Positions 29,674-37,597 of a stretch of 64,000 nucleotides of DNA are shown here, in pieces. Source of the stretch: Cystobacter fuscus DSM 2262 (GTDB taxonomy: Bacteria; Myxococcota; Myxococcia; Myxococcales; Myxococcaceae); assembly GCF_000335475.2 (NCBI RefSeq), contig NZ_ANAH02000014.1, forward strand, positions 310,001-374,000, written 5' to 3'. The notes below the pieces were generated by a model. That model had not been told where the DNA came from, made no database searches, and saw nothing but the letters and a program-made list of their open reading frames with translations. The position numbers and the translations under genes are program-made. Position 1 is the first letter of the stretch, and each line of letters opens with the position of its first letter.

Positions 29674-30735
29674 ATGCCCATCTCCGCTCCCCGTTTCCGT
29701 CTCCTCGCCGCCTTCCTGCTGTGCCTGTCCTCGGGCTGCCAGGAGAGAGCGCGCGCCACGAAGGCGCCAAGGCCCCGGCGTGCGCCGCCGCTGCAACTCA
29801 CGCGCTCGCGGATGTTGACCCTCCCGGCGCCCGAGGTGGCCGGGGGCGCGGCCTATGTCTCCGCCGCGAGCGGCCTCGTGCGGGTGGGTGACTGGCTGCA
29901 TGTCGTCGCGGACGACTCCCTGTCACTCGCCTCCTTTCCACTCCAGGGCGAGGGGCCTGGACTCTGGGTGAGACTCTTTCCGGGCGAGCTGCCCCGGGAC
30001 GCGGCGGACCGCAAGGCCGTGAAGCCGGACCTGGAGGCGCTCTGTCTCGTGGAGGGCCTCGCCTCGGCGCCCCAGGGAGCCCTGCTGGCGGTTCCCTCCG
30101 GGAGCGCCCCGGCGCGGAGGCGTGGGGCGCTGATCCCCCTCCAGGCGGATGGGCGGCTGGGCGGCGCCGTGCGCGAGGTGGACTTCTCGGGCCTGTACGC
30201 CCGGCTCGCCCGGGAGCTGGGCCCCCTCAACGTGGAGGGGGCCGCCTGGACGGGCAAACACCTGTGGTTGCTCAACCGGGGCAACAGCGACGAGGGCTCG
30301 GACGCCGTGGTGATGATCGCGGGCGAGGGCCTCGCGCGCGCCCTCGAGGCCGGTGTGCCTCCCGGCCCGGAGCTGGTGCGCGACGTGAAGCGCTGGAAGC
30401 TGGGCCGGACCCGCTCGGTGCGGCTGTCCTTCTCGGACGCGGCGCCGCTGCCGGACGGTCGCGTCGTCTTCACCGCCGCCGCCGAGGACACCCATGGTCC
30501 CTATGCCGATGGCGCCGTGGTGGGCTCGGCCGTGGGCATGCTGGCCCCGGACGGCACGCCCCTGTGGCTCGAGCACGTGGAGGGCAAGGTGAAGCTGGAG
30601 GGCGTGACGGCGCGGGTGGAGCAGGGCCGTCTGCACCTGTGGCTCGTCTCGGACGCGGATGACTCCTCCGTCGTCGCGCCCCTGTTCGAGCTCACCCTGG
30701 ATGATCCTCCGCCCCCCTCGTCTCCGGGCCGCTAG
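29674..30735 (+). CDS. Lipoprotein, probable beta-propeller (DUF6929/esterase-like)
   Basis: 353 residues. The signal ends in a lipobox-like LSSGC at about residue 21. The remainder is beta-rich with repeated segments (LVRVGDWLHVVADDSLSLAS, AAWTGKHLWLLNRGNSDEGS, VRLSFSDAAPLPDGRVVFTA) that read like blades of a propeller, as in the DUF6929 or phytase/SdiA-regulated-like families. It is predicted to be anchored in an envelope membrane; ligand or reaction unknown. It follows the TerB gene by 96 bases on the same strand, but a separate promoter is possible. Confidence 0.75.
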   Translation: MPISAPRFRLLAAFLLCLSSGCQERARATKAPRPRRAPPLQLTRSRMLTLPAPEVAGGAAYVSAASGLVRVGDWLHVVADDSLSLASFPLQGEGPGLWVRLFPGELPRDAADRKAVKPDLEALCLVEGLASAPQGALLAVPSGSAPARRRGALIPLQADGRLGGAVREVDFSGLYARLARELGPLNVEGAAWTGKHLWLLNRGNSDEGSDAVVMIAGEGLARALEAGVPPGPELVRDVKRWKLGRTRSVRLSFSDAAPLPDGRVVFTAAAEDTHGPYADGAVVGSAVGMLAPDGTPLWLEHVEGKVKLEGVTARVEQGRLHLWLVSDADDSSVVAPLFELTLDDPPPPSSPGR

Positions 30736-30775
30736 CAAGGCGGCCAGGCGAGGCGGTGTCTCCCTTTCTCAAGAA

Positions 30776-30792
30776 TTGGCAAACGCCTTGCA
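30776..30792 (+). promoter_or_regulatory. Candidate sigma-54 promoter
   Basis: TTGGCAAACGCCTTGCA fits the -24/-12 consensus YTGGCACGNNNNTTGCW. The GG (30778-30779) and GC (30790-30791) are exactly ten bases apart. It is 115 bases upstream of the Gly/Ala-rich gene and correctly oriented. Sigma-54 and its activators are abundant in myxobacterial developmental control. Confidence 0.6.
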
Positions 30793-30906
30793 GATAAGAA
30801 GGCGCAACTTCCCGGGGCGCGGCGCGATAATCCCTTGTGCCCACTACCAGGAAGCAGTCCTTTTCTGGTTATTCTATCGAAATCGCTTCTGCTCTCAGGT
30901 GATCCC

Positions 30907-32010
30907 ATGCGCGTTCGCTCTCCGCCTCCCGCTCCCGCCCCCGCTTCCGCGTCGAAGCCGACGACAAGCCCCACCACCCCGGCCGCGGCGAACCCGACGG
31001 CAGGCACCACCACCCCGGCCGGCACCAAGCCCGCCGATGGTTTCACGGCCGGCAACAAGACGAGTCGGATGGATAAGGCCAACAACGCCATGGGTCTGGC
31101 CAACAACACGGTCGGTCTGGCCCAGGGTGGCGTGGGTCTGGCCCAGAGCTTGTCGCCCAGTGGCGGCGCGGGCGGGGCCGGCGGCGCGGGCGGGGCTGGT
31201 GGCGCGGGCGGGGCGGCGCAGCCCGGGACCGTTCCGGGCGGCTTCCAGCAGGCCCTCGCGATGGCCCAGCAGCCCATGGCCGCGTTCCAGCAGCTCCTGG
31301 GGGGCCTGACGGGAGGCCAGGGTGGAGCGGCTGGCGCGCATCAGGCCGCCACGGGCGCGCTGGCGAGCCTGAACCAGATGGCCACCAGCATGCTGGGCGG
31401 CATCAATCAGGCGGCCGCCTCGGGTGGGATCAGCGGGGGCGGCGCGACCCAGATGGCCTCGGCCCTGATGGGGGGCGTGGGCCAGATTGCCTCGACCCTG
31501 ATGGGCGGCGCGCAGAAGCTCATGGGCGGGCTGGGTGGCGCGCACCAGGCGCCGGGGTTCGGACAAGGCAGCCCGGTGGGTCACGCGTCGACCCAGGCCG
31601 CGGGCCAGTCCAGCCCGTCGGCCATGGCCGGCTCGGCGTCCTCCGCCATGTCGGCGGGTCAGGGCGTCCTCTCCGGCGCGGCCGGTATGGCGGACATGCT
31701 CAAGGGCGGCACCGGTGCCCTGGCGAAGGCGGCCGGGCGTTTCGCTCCGGGCCTCAACATCGCCGTGGCGGGCATGGACGTCGCCAATGCCGCGAAGACC
31801 TTCAGTGATCCCAAGGCGACCATGGGCCAGAAGGTCACCGCGGGCATCACCGCCGGGGGCTCCGTGCTCGCCGCCACCAACATCCCCGTCCTGTCGCAGG
31901 CGGGCGCGGCCGTCTCCACGGTCGCCAGCCTGGCGGGTCCCGCCATCGAGGGCCTCGCGGGCCCGCTCAAGAACGCGACCCAGGGCTTCAAGCAGCTCCT
32001 CGGCGGTTGA
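30907..32010 (+). CDS. Gly/Ala-rich low-complexity protein, possibly exported
   Basis: 367 residues from the ATG at 30907 (CAGGTG upstream). The N-terminus is a Pro/Thr/Ala-rich tail without a classical signal peptide. Residues about 75-100 have paired heptad-like units (NAMGLANNTVGLAQGGVGLA). Next comes a (GGA)n run near residue 108, then Met/Gly/Ala-rich helices such as QMATSMLGGINQAA and TQMASALMGGVGQIASTLMG. The C-terminal third is hydrophobic and glycine-rich (VTAGITAGGSVLAATNIPV). Composition resembles amphipathic, assembly-prone secreted proteins such as translocators or harpins, but no family is recognised. It precedes the trigger-factor-like gene by 29 bases, so that chaperone could serve it. 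Confidence 0.72.
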   Translation: MRVRSPPPAPAPASASKPTTSPTTPAAANPTAGTTTPAGTKPADGFTAGNKTSRMDKANNAMGLANNTVGLAQGGVGLAQSLSPSGGAGGAGGAGGAGGAGGAAQPGTVPGGFQQALAMAQQPMAAFQQLLGGLTGGQGGAAGAHQAATGALASLNQMATSMLGGINQAAASGGISGGGATQMASALMGGVGQIASTLMGGAQKLMGGLGGAHQAPGFGQGSPVGHASTQAAGQSSPSAMAGSASSAMSAGQGVLSGAAGMADMLKGGTGALAKAAGRFAPGLNIAVAGMDVANAAKTFSDPKATMGQKVTAGITAGGSVLAATNIPVLSQAGAAVSTVASLAGPAIEGLAGPLKNATQGFKQLLGG

Positions 32011-32039
32011 GCTAGTCTGCGGCCTCGAAAGGATCCTTC

Positions 32040-33116
32040 ATGGACTCCACCCAGAAACCTTCTCCTCCCGCCAAGAAGCCTTTCGAGGTTCCGCTCTCCC
32101 TCCCGCTGGCCCGCAAGGCCGCACAGGGCAGTCCGGTGCAACTGCCTCCAGTGACCGCGCCGTCACTGGAGGGTCTGTCCATCACCGTGCCCGCCCCCGA
32201 GCGCATCACCGCCCAGCAGATCCAGGAGCGCTTCCAGGATCTGGCGCGCGCACACGCCACCGAGCGCATGCGTCTGCGCACCGAGCGCATCGCCTGGGGC
32301 GACGAGGTGCTGCTCAACCTCGTGGGCTACTCCAACGGCAAGCTCATCCCCTTCAGCGTGCGCGCCGATGTCTGGGTTCCCCTGGCGCCCGCGCCCCTGC
32401 TGCCCGGTTTGTACGAGCAGCTGGTGGGCCACCTGCCGGGAGAGACCGTGCTGGCGGACATCCTGCTGAGCCAGGACTACCCCGTCGAGGCGCTGCGCGG
32501 TCAGCCCGCGCGCTTCGCCGTGCAGATCCAGGCCGCGCGCGAGGTGAAGTTTCCGGATCCGGCGAGCCCGGAGTTCCTCAAGGCCTTTGGCCGGGGGGAC
32601 ACGGTGGAGGCGGCCACGAACAGCGTGTTGAAGGAGCTGGAGCGGGAGACGGTGGCGTTGCTGCGGCTCCAGGCCCAGGAGATGGTGCTCAACGAGGTGG
32701 CTGCCCGCACGCAGGTGGACATCCCCGAGGCGCTCGTGGACGAGGAGATCCGCCGCCGCTGGGGCTCGAGCGAGGGCCGGGCCGTGACCGAGCTCAAGTT
32801 CACCGAGAAGCAGCAGGAGGAGTCGCTGCAGACGTGGCTGAAGGACGAGCCCACCCGGGCCGCGGTCCGTCACCGACTGCGCATCGGCCTGGCGCTGAGC
32901 GCCATCTGCGCGCGCGACGGCCTCACCCTCACCCAGGCCAAGGTGCAGGAGGTCCTCAAGGCCGAGGCCGCCGCCCTCGGGATTCCGCTGGAGCAGGCCG
33001 CCGCCTCCCTGCGCGAGGAGCCGCACCAGTTCGCCCGCATCGAGCAGGCGGCCTGGCACCTGATGGCGGTCGAGTACGTCATGAGCAAGGCCCAGGTCCG
33101 CTTCGCGGGCGCCTGA
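32040..33116 (+). CDS. Trigger-factor-like chaperone lacking the ribosome-binding domain
   Basis: 358 residues. Residues about 60-170 resemble the FKBP-type peptidyl-prolyl isomerase domain of trigger factor (WGDEVLLNLVGYSNGKLIPF, then LLPGLYEQLVGHLPGETVLA and RFAVQIQAAREVKFPD). Residues about 180-355 match the helical C-terminal chaperone arms (TQVDIPEALVDEEIRRR, then LSAICARDGLTLTQAKVQEV). The N-terminal ribosome-docking domain with its GFRxGKxP loop is absent, replaced by about 55 Pro-rich residues. It is therefore more likely a dedicated chaperone than housekeeping Tig. It is the second gene behind the sigma-54 site, 29 bases after the Gly/Ala-rich gene. Substrate pairing is inferred from position. 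Confidence 0.8.
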   Translation: MDSTQKPSPPAKKPFEVPLSLPLARKAAQGSPVQLPPVTAPSLEGLSITVPAPERITAQQIQERFQDLARAHATERMRLRTERIAWGDEVLLNLVGYSNGKLIPFSVRADVWVPLAPAPLLPGLYEQLVGHLPGETVLADILLSQDYPVEALRGQPARFAVQIQAAREVKFPDPASPEFLKAFGRGDTVEAATNSVLKELERETVALLRLQAQEMVLNEVAARTQVDIPEALVDEEIRRRWGSSEGRAVTELKFTEKQQEESLQTWLKDEPTRAAVRHRLRIGLALSAICARDGLTLTQAKVQEVLKAEAAALGIPLEQAAASLREEPHQFARIEQAAWHLMAVEYVMSKAQVRFAGA

Positions 33117-33143
33117 GGCTCGGGATGCCGGGTGGGGCGCTTC

Positions 33144-33662
33144 CTACAGCGCCACGCCCACCTCGAGCAGCGTGAGGCTGTAGACGGGGCCTCGGCCGAC
33201 GCCATCGCCGCCCAGGCCCACCCCCAGCTCCACCAGGGACACCTGGGCGCTCCCGAGCGAGAAGCGCGCGGGCGCCAGCGTCAGGCCCACGCCCAGCGCG
33301 GGGCCTCGCGCGTACACGGACTCGCCGGGCATGACGAAGCCGAGCTGATCGCCGAAGAGCCCGGTGAGGGACACCAGGGCCGCGGGCCGCCACCCGCCGC
33401 TCGGGCGTTGGAGCCCCGCGCCCAGACGCACCTCGAGCACCGAGCCCAGGCCGGTGAGTCCGTTCACGTCCGCCTGGAGCAACCACAGCCCCCGCAGCGT
33501 GTCGCGCACGCCCACGCCGCCGCCCAGGCCTCCCTGGGTGCGCGCGGAGGAGAGGTACGCCGTGAGGCCCGAGCGGGCGTAGAAGGAGAGCTGGTGCGCG
33601 GGGAGGGGGCCGCCCGGGGCTTCGGCGAGCGCGGCGAGGACGAGGAGGGTGGTGGGCGTCAT
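33144..33662 (-). CDS. Putative outer-membrane beta-barrel protein
   Basis: 172 residues. An N-terminal signal (TPTTLLVLAALAEAPGGPLPA) is followed by alternating beta strands rich in Gly, Leu and Val (LSFYARSGLTAYLSSARTQG, then RGPALGVGLTLAPARFSLGS), ending with strand-like LTLLEVGVAL. This is consistent with a small 8-strand barrel. Its ATG overlaps the stop of the M28 peptidase by four bases, making it the third gene of that operon. No specific family is recognised. The homologous look of the first gene of the operon suggests paralogous barrels flanking the peptidase. Confidence 0.7.
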   Translation of the reverse strand: MTPTTLLVLAALAEAPGGPLPAHQLSFYARSGLTAYLSSARTQGGLGGGVGVRDTLRGLWLLQADVNGLTGLGSVLEVRLGAGLQRPSGGWRPAALVSLTGLFGDQLGFVMPGESVYARGPALGVGLTLAPARFSLGSAQVSLVELGVGLGGDGVGRGPVYSLTLLEVGVAL

Positions 33663-34666
33663 GGCAGGGGGCCCTCGGCCCAGTAGGCGAGCCCGGCGGC
33701 GGACAGCCGGGTGACGCCGGTGAGGAAGTCCGCGTCGAGGGTGGCGGGCACGTCGGTGTCCTGGTGGTAGTTCGGGTTGCGGAAGTTGGCGGTGTCGGTG
33801 AGGAACAGGGCGTTCTGTCCGGCGAGCCAGAAGGGGGCGTGATCGCTGCGCATGAGGTTGCCCGAGGCCGCACCGGAGCCATTGCCGGGGGTGGAGATGC
33901 CAATCACTGGCACGAGCCCGAGCCGGCCACTCAGCGCGTGCATCTCCTCCATCCGCGAGCGCGAGGCCTCGTTGGCGATGACGGCGATGAAGTCTCCCTT
34001 GGGGGGCAGGGGAAAGCCCGGCAGCCCGTGCTGCGAGCCCGGCTCCGTGCTCCGGTAGCCAATGCAGTCGAAGACGATCGACGCGACGATGCGCTCGCCC
34101 GGGGACGACTGGACATAGCGCGTGCTGCCCACCAGGCCGAGCTCCTCCAGATCGAAGCCGATGAAGCGCACGGTGCGCTTGAAGCGCTGACCCGAGGCCA
34201 GCCGCGCGATCTCCAACAGGGCGGCCACACCCGAGCTGTTGTCATCCGCTCCCTGGTAGTACGCGTCGTAGTGGGCACCCACCAGGATGATCTCCTCGGG
34301 GTGCTCGGTGCCCGGCAGCTCGGCGATGAGGTTGGTGGTGGGAAAGCGGGGGTCGTCCGTGGTCTGCGTGGTGACGCGCAGGCCGAGCGACTCCAGGCGC
34401 TCGCGCATCCACTGGAAGCTGCGCTCCCGGGTGAGGTGGCACACGGGCATGTATTTGGAGTCCGTCCCGGGCTCGAAGAGGTCGCACGACAGCGGCGTGT
34501 CCTCCAGGTGCGCGGCGGCGAGGGCGTTCACGTCGGCCATGAGGCGCGCCTGCTCCACCCCCTCGCCGAAGCCGCGCACGCGCGCGAGCGCGGCTTCGTC
34601 CAGCGCGGGACGCGAGACACAGGAGCCCAGGGCGAGGGCCAGGAGGGCGGTGGACCAGGACTTCAT
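33659..34666 (-). CDS. M28-family zinc metallopeptidase, lipoprotein
   Basis: 335 residues from the ATG at 34666. The signal ends ALALGSC, a probable lipobox. The M28 aminopeptidase pattern is present: VGAHYDAYYQGADDNSSGVA supplies the first His and bridging Asp, GFDLEELGLVGSTRY the Glu pair, and later RSDHAPFWLAGQNALFLTD and NPNYHQDTDVPATLD the final His ligands. Two co-catalytic zincs are expected. It would trim peptides or process envelope proteins, facing the periplasm or outside. It overlaps both neighbours by four bases, in the middle of a three-gene operon with barrel-like proteins. The frame upstream of 34666 lacks a start-site signal. Confidence 0.9.
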   Translation of the reverse strand: MKSWSTALLALALGSCVSRPALDEAALARVRGFGEGVEQARLMADVNALAAAHLEDTPLSCDLFEPGTDSKYMPVCHLTRERSFQWMRERLESLGLRVTTQTTDDPRFPTTNLIAELPGTEHPEEIILVGAHYDAYYQGADDNSSGVAALLEIARLASGQRFKRTVRFIGFDLEELGLVGSTRYVQSSPGERIVASIVFDCIGYRSTEPGSQHGLPGFPLPPKGDFIAVIANEASRSRMEEMHALSGRLGLVPVIGISTPGNGSGAASGNLMRSDHAPFWLAGQNALFLTDTANFRNPNYHQDTDVPATLDADFLTGVTRLSAAGLAYWAEGPLP

Positions 34667-35193
34667 AGAACCACTCCGAGGTGCAGCAGGCCGAGTTGCA
34701 GGCGCAGGGCCGAGCCCGGCTGGTGGATGGGCGTGCCCCACTGCACCTCCAGCGCGCTCACGGTGAAGGAGCGGAAGACGAAGCGCAGGGGCTGGGCGTG
34801 CACGGCGACGTAGAAGGGCCTGCTCCGGCGGGCCTCTTCGTCCTTGAGTTCATTGGGCAGGCCCCCTCGGGATGGGAGGTTGATGGGCAGCCCGCTGAGC
34901 CCCACTTCGGGACCCACCGCGGGCCGCCAGGTGCCCGACGGGGGGGTGAGCAGCACGCGGGCGTAGACCTCGGCGGGCAGCGAGCCGCCTCCCCCGGGAA
35001 CCCAGCGCACACCGCCTCCCAGGCGCCATGCCTCGCGTCCATAGGTATAGGCGGCCTCCAGACCGAGCCGGGGGCTGAGCTTGTTGTTGGCTCCATTGGT
35101 GAGAATCACGGCCGTGGCACCGAGGGACAGCCCGTGCTCGGACGCCAGGGCGGCGTGGGGCAGGAGCGCGGCGAGCAGCAACCAGGAACGCAT
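34663..35193 (-). CDS. Putative outer-membrane beta-barrel protein
   Basis: 176 residues from the ATG at 35193 (a GTG at 35202 is possible). Signal peptide RSWLLLAALLPHAALA, then beta-rich sequence: LGLEAAYTYGREAWRLGGGV, VYARVLLTPPSGTWRP, ending in strands ALRLQLGLLHLGVVL. It resembles a small porin-like or surface barrel without a named family. First gene of the three-gene operon; its stop overlaps the M28 peptidase start by four bases. Similar architecture to the third gene suggests related functions. Confidence 0.7.
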   Translation of the reverse strand: MRSWLLLAALLPHAALASEHGLSLGATAVILTNGANNKLSPRLGLEAAYTYGREAWRLGGGVRWVPGGGGSLPAEVYARVLLTPPSGTWRPAVGPEVGLSGLPINLPSRGGLPNELKDEEARRSRPFYVAVHAQPLRFVFRSFTVSALEVQWGTPIHQPGSALRLQLGLLHLGVVL

Positions 35194-35208
35194 GGGAGCC
35201 ACCCTAGC

Positions 35209-36264
35209 TCACCCGCCGCGATGTTGGTCCCGCCGTGAGAAGCGCAGGATGGCGCGGAAGATGGCCTCCACCCCATCCGGCTCCAGGCCCCGCTCGGAGG
35301 CCCACGCGCGGCGCGAGGCGATCATCGCGTCCTCGCGGGCCGGGTCGGGCACGGGCTGCCCCGCCTCGGCCTTGGTGCGCAGCGCCCGCCGGGACAGCTC
35401 CGCCCGCCGCGCGAGCAGCTCCACCAGCTCCTGATCGATTTGATCGATCAGCTCCCGCGTCTCGCGCAGCTCCGGCAGGCCCGAGTCGAGCGTGGGCAGG
35501 GTGAGCGGCGGCGCGTCCGAGGGGGGCGCCTCGGCGGGCAGCGCGTCCAGCTCCCGGTGGACGTTGCCGAGCGCCTCGAGCAGGTGTCCCCGGGCCTCGC
35601 GCGCGAAGGGGTTGTCGTGCTGGATGGCGCTGAAGAGGTGTCCGGCGTCCGAGCGCACGAGCTGGATGGTGCGCGAGAGCGCCTGGAAGCTGGCGGGCGC
35701 GAAGGGCACGTCCAGCCCCGAGCCCGCGTCCACCATGCCCTTGGCCACGAAGAAGGTGAGCGCGTGGGTGTGCGCCATCACCCGATCATGCCCCTCGGGG
35801 CTCTGCTCGATGATCTCGCAGCCCAGGCGCGCGAAGAAGCGCACGGCCTCGGGCGCGGCGGCGGGGTGGAGCGGGTTGGGGCACACCACCACGCGCAGGG
35901 GCCGCTCGGCCATGGCGAGGCTGAGGGGGCCGAAGAGTGGATGCGTCCCCACCCAGGGCACCCGGGCGCCGAGCACCTCGGCCATGGCGTGCACGGGCTT
36001 CACCTTGACGCTGCCCACGTCCAGCACGAGCTGCTCGGGCCGCAGGTGGGGGCTCATCCGCTGGAGCAGCGCGCGCATGTGCGCCACGGGCACCGCCACC
36101 ACCAGGTGGGTGGCGTCCGCGATCAACGCGGGAAGCGACGGGGAGCGGTGGGGTTCGGGGATGTCCACCGCGGGGTCCAGGGCGCGGTAGGGCACCCCCG
36201 CCTCCTCCAGCAGTCCTCCGAGCGCGCGGCCGAAACGTCCGTATCCCACGATGCCGACCATCAT
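35209..36264 (-). CDS. tyrA: Prephenate dehydrogenase - chorismate mutase fusion
   Basis: About 351 residues from the ATG at 36264; an ATG five codons upstream (36279) is equally possible and neither has a ribosome site. Residues 1-250 are a prephenate dehydrogenase: Rossmann motif VGIVGYGRFGRALG, LVLDVGSVKVKP, the substrate-site VGTHPLFGP, and EGHDRVMAHTHALTFFVAKG. Residues about 265-345 are an AroQ-type chorismate mutase helix set (TRELIDQIDQELVELLARRA, then PDPAREDAMI). Together they make 4-hydroxyphenylpyruvate from chorismate for tyrosine. The domain order is the reverse of enterobacterial TyrA, where the mutase is N-terminal. Confidence 0.9.
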   Translation of the reverse strand: MMVGIVGYGRFGRALGGLLEEAGVPYRALDPAVDIPEPHRSPSLPALIADATHLVVAVPVAHMRALLQRMSPHLRPEQLVLDVGSVKVKPVHAMAEVLGARVPWVGTHPLFGPLSLAMAERPLRVVVCPNPLHPAAAPEAVRFFARLGCEIIEQSPEGHDRVMAHTHALTFFVAKGMVDAGSGLDVPFAPASFQALSRTIQLVRSDAGHLFSAIQHDNPFAREARGHLLEALGNVHRELDALPAEAPPSDAPPLTLPTLDSGLPELRETRELIDQIDQELVELLARRAELSRRALRTKAEAGQPVPDPAREDAMIASRRAWASERGLEPDGVEAIFRAILRFSRRDQHRGG

Positions 36265-36343
36265 GCCGACAATGTACATGAGGCCCGGGCGCCCGGGTTC
36301 AGCGGGAGCGGCCGGGCCTCGGGTGCGGCAACACGGGCGTGGG

Positions 36344-37345
36344 CTAGAACACGTCCTTCAGGTGCACTTCCAGGTGCGTGTCGCTGGTGCCCAGCGTGCT
36401 CAGGTCGTCCTTGGGATCCACGTAGCCCTCGTCCGCGCCGACCTTGCCACGGTAGTAGTTGATGATGTTCGGGTCGCGAACCTCGGAGGTGGTGGTCTTC
36501 TTGATGCCGTAGACCTGGCCGTTGGCGTCCCGGGCCAGGATGCTGTCGGGGGCGCCCTCGACGAGGTTCTCCATCGTGCCGGACGTCTTGCCCTCGGCGG
36601 TCTCCGGCGCGATCGTCATGCTGGCGTTGTTCCCCTCGATGTAGCTCACATCGTAGAAGGTCTGGTTGCCGGCGCCGTTGAAGGCGACCTCGCCCAGCGT
36701 GACCGCGGTGCCATCACCCTTGTCGCTGCGGAAGTTGCCGCTCCAGCCCTGGGGGAACTCCTGCCGCACGGTCTGGCCGGGCTGCAGCGTCAGGGGCGGA
36801 ATCTGCTGCTGACCCGGGTTGGTCGTGAAGGTGACGGTCATCGGCTTGTCGCCGTCGTTGGTGAAGTCCATCGTGTTGCCCGCGCCGCCCGTCGGGTTGT
36901 TGCCCTTGGGCGCCTGGGGTCCCTGGGTCTTCTGGGTCCCGGGCTCGGTGGTGGGCGGAGGGGTGGTGGTCGCCGGAGGCGTGGTGGGCGGCGGACTGAA
37001 CTGCTGCGGATTGAACTGCTCCGGATTGGAGCCACTCTTGGGAGCACCTCCCAGCTCGGGCACGCCGCCCTCCTCACCCGCGCCCTGCTCGCCGCCGAGC
37101 AGCTCCGTGATCTGGTTCATCGTCTGCATGAGCGCCTGGATCTGCTGGGACAGATCCTGCGTGCCTCCCGCGCCCGAGGGATCGAAGCCGTCGTTCGAGA
37201 ACAGGCTCTGGTACGGGTTCTCCTCCACCGGCGAAGGCGTCTGGGAGTTCGAGACGGGCGGCGAGGGGGGGGCCACCTCGCTCAACTTGCTCAGGGTCTG
37301 GAAGATGAGCGACTGGAGCGAGCGATTGATGGGGCTGACGGCCAT
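36344..37345 (-). CDS. Secreted-type protein with thaumatin-like C-terminal domain
   Basis: 333 residues from the ATG at 37345 (GAGGAG before it). There is no classical signal peptide. Residues 1-60 are polar and helical, and residues about 70-95 are Gln-rich helix (QDLSQQIQALMQTMNQITEL). Residues about 105-165 are a Pro/Thr/Gln linker. The C-terminal 170 residues resemble thaumatin/osmotin-like beta folds: MDFTNDGDKPMTVTFTTNPG, QGWSGNFRSDKGDG, TLGEVAFNGAGNQTFYDVSY, EGNNASMTIAPE. The FYDVSxxxGxNxxM pattern is the best match. The N-terminal style recalls harpin-like type III substrates, but that is speculative. It stands alone. Confidence 0.75.
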   Translation of the reverse strand: MAVSPINRSLQSLIFQTLSKLSEVAPPSPPVSNSQTPSPVEENPYQSLFSNDGFDPSGAGGTQDLSQQIQALMQTMNQITELLGGEQGAGEEGGVPELGGAPKSGSNPEQFNPQQFSPPPTTPPATTTPPPTTEPGTQKTQGPQAPKGNNPTGGAGNTMDFTNDGDKPMTVTFTTNPGQQQIPPLTLQPGQTVRQEFPQGWSGNFRSDKGDGTAVTLGEVAFNGAGNQTFYDVSYIEGNNASMTIAPETAEGKTSGTMENLVEGAPDSILARDANGQVYGIKKTTTSEVRDPNIINYYRGKVGADEGYVDPKDDLSTLGTSDTHLEVHLKDVF

Positions 37346-37597
37346 GACGGGAGCTCCTCGGGCGGAGGGGAGAGCGTATCGCCGTCCAGCGGCGTTCGCG
37401 GATGGCTGCCATAGCAGGAGGTGGGCCAAGCTTCAGCGGCTTCCCGGGAGTTGAGCGGAAGACTCGTATCCTCTTGGAATCATTGGAACCGCCGGAAGCC
37501 ACCCCTGGGGCACGGGGGGAGATGGGGCCCTCTCGGACTGGTGTCCGCCGTCATCGGCTGGTGACAGCAGTCACCACCCGAGGCCCCGCGGCGAGGC

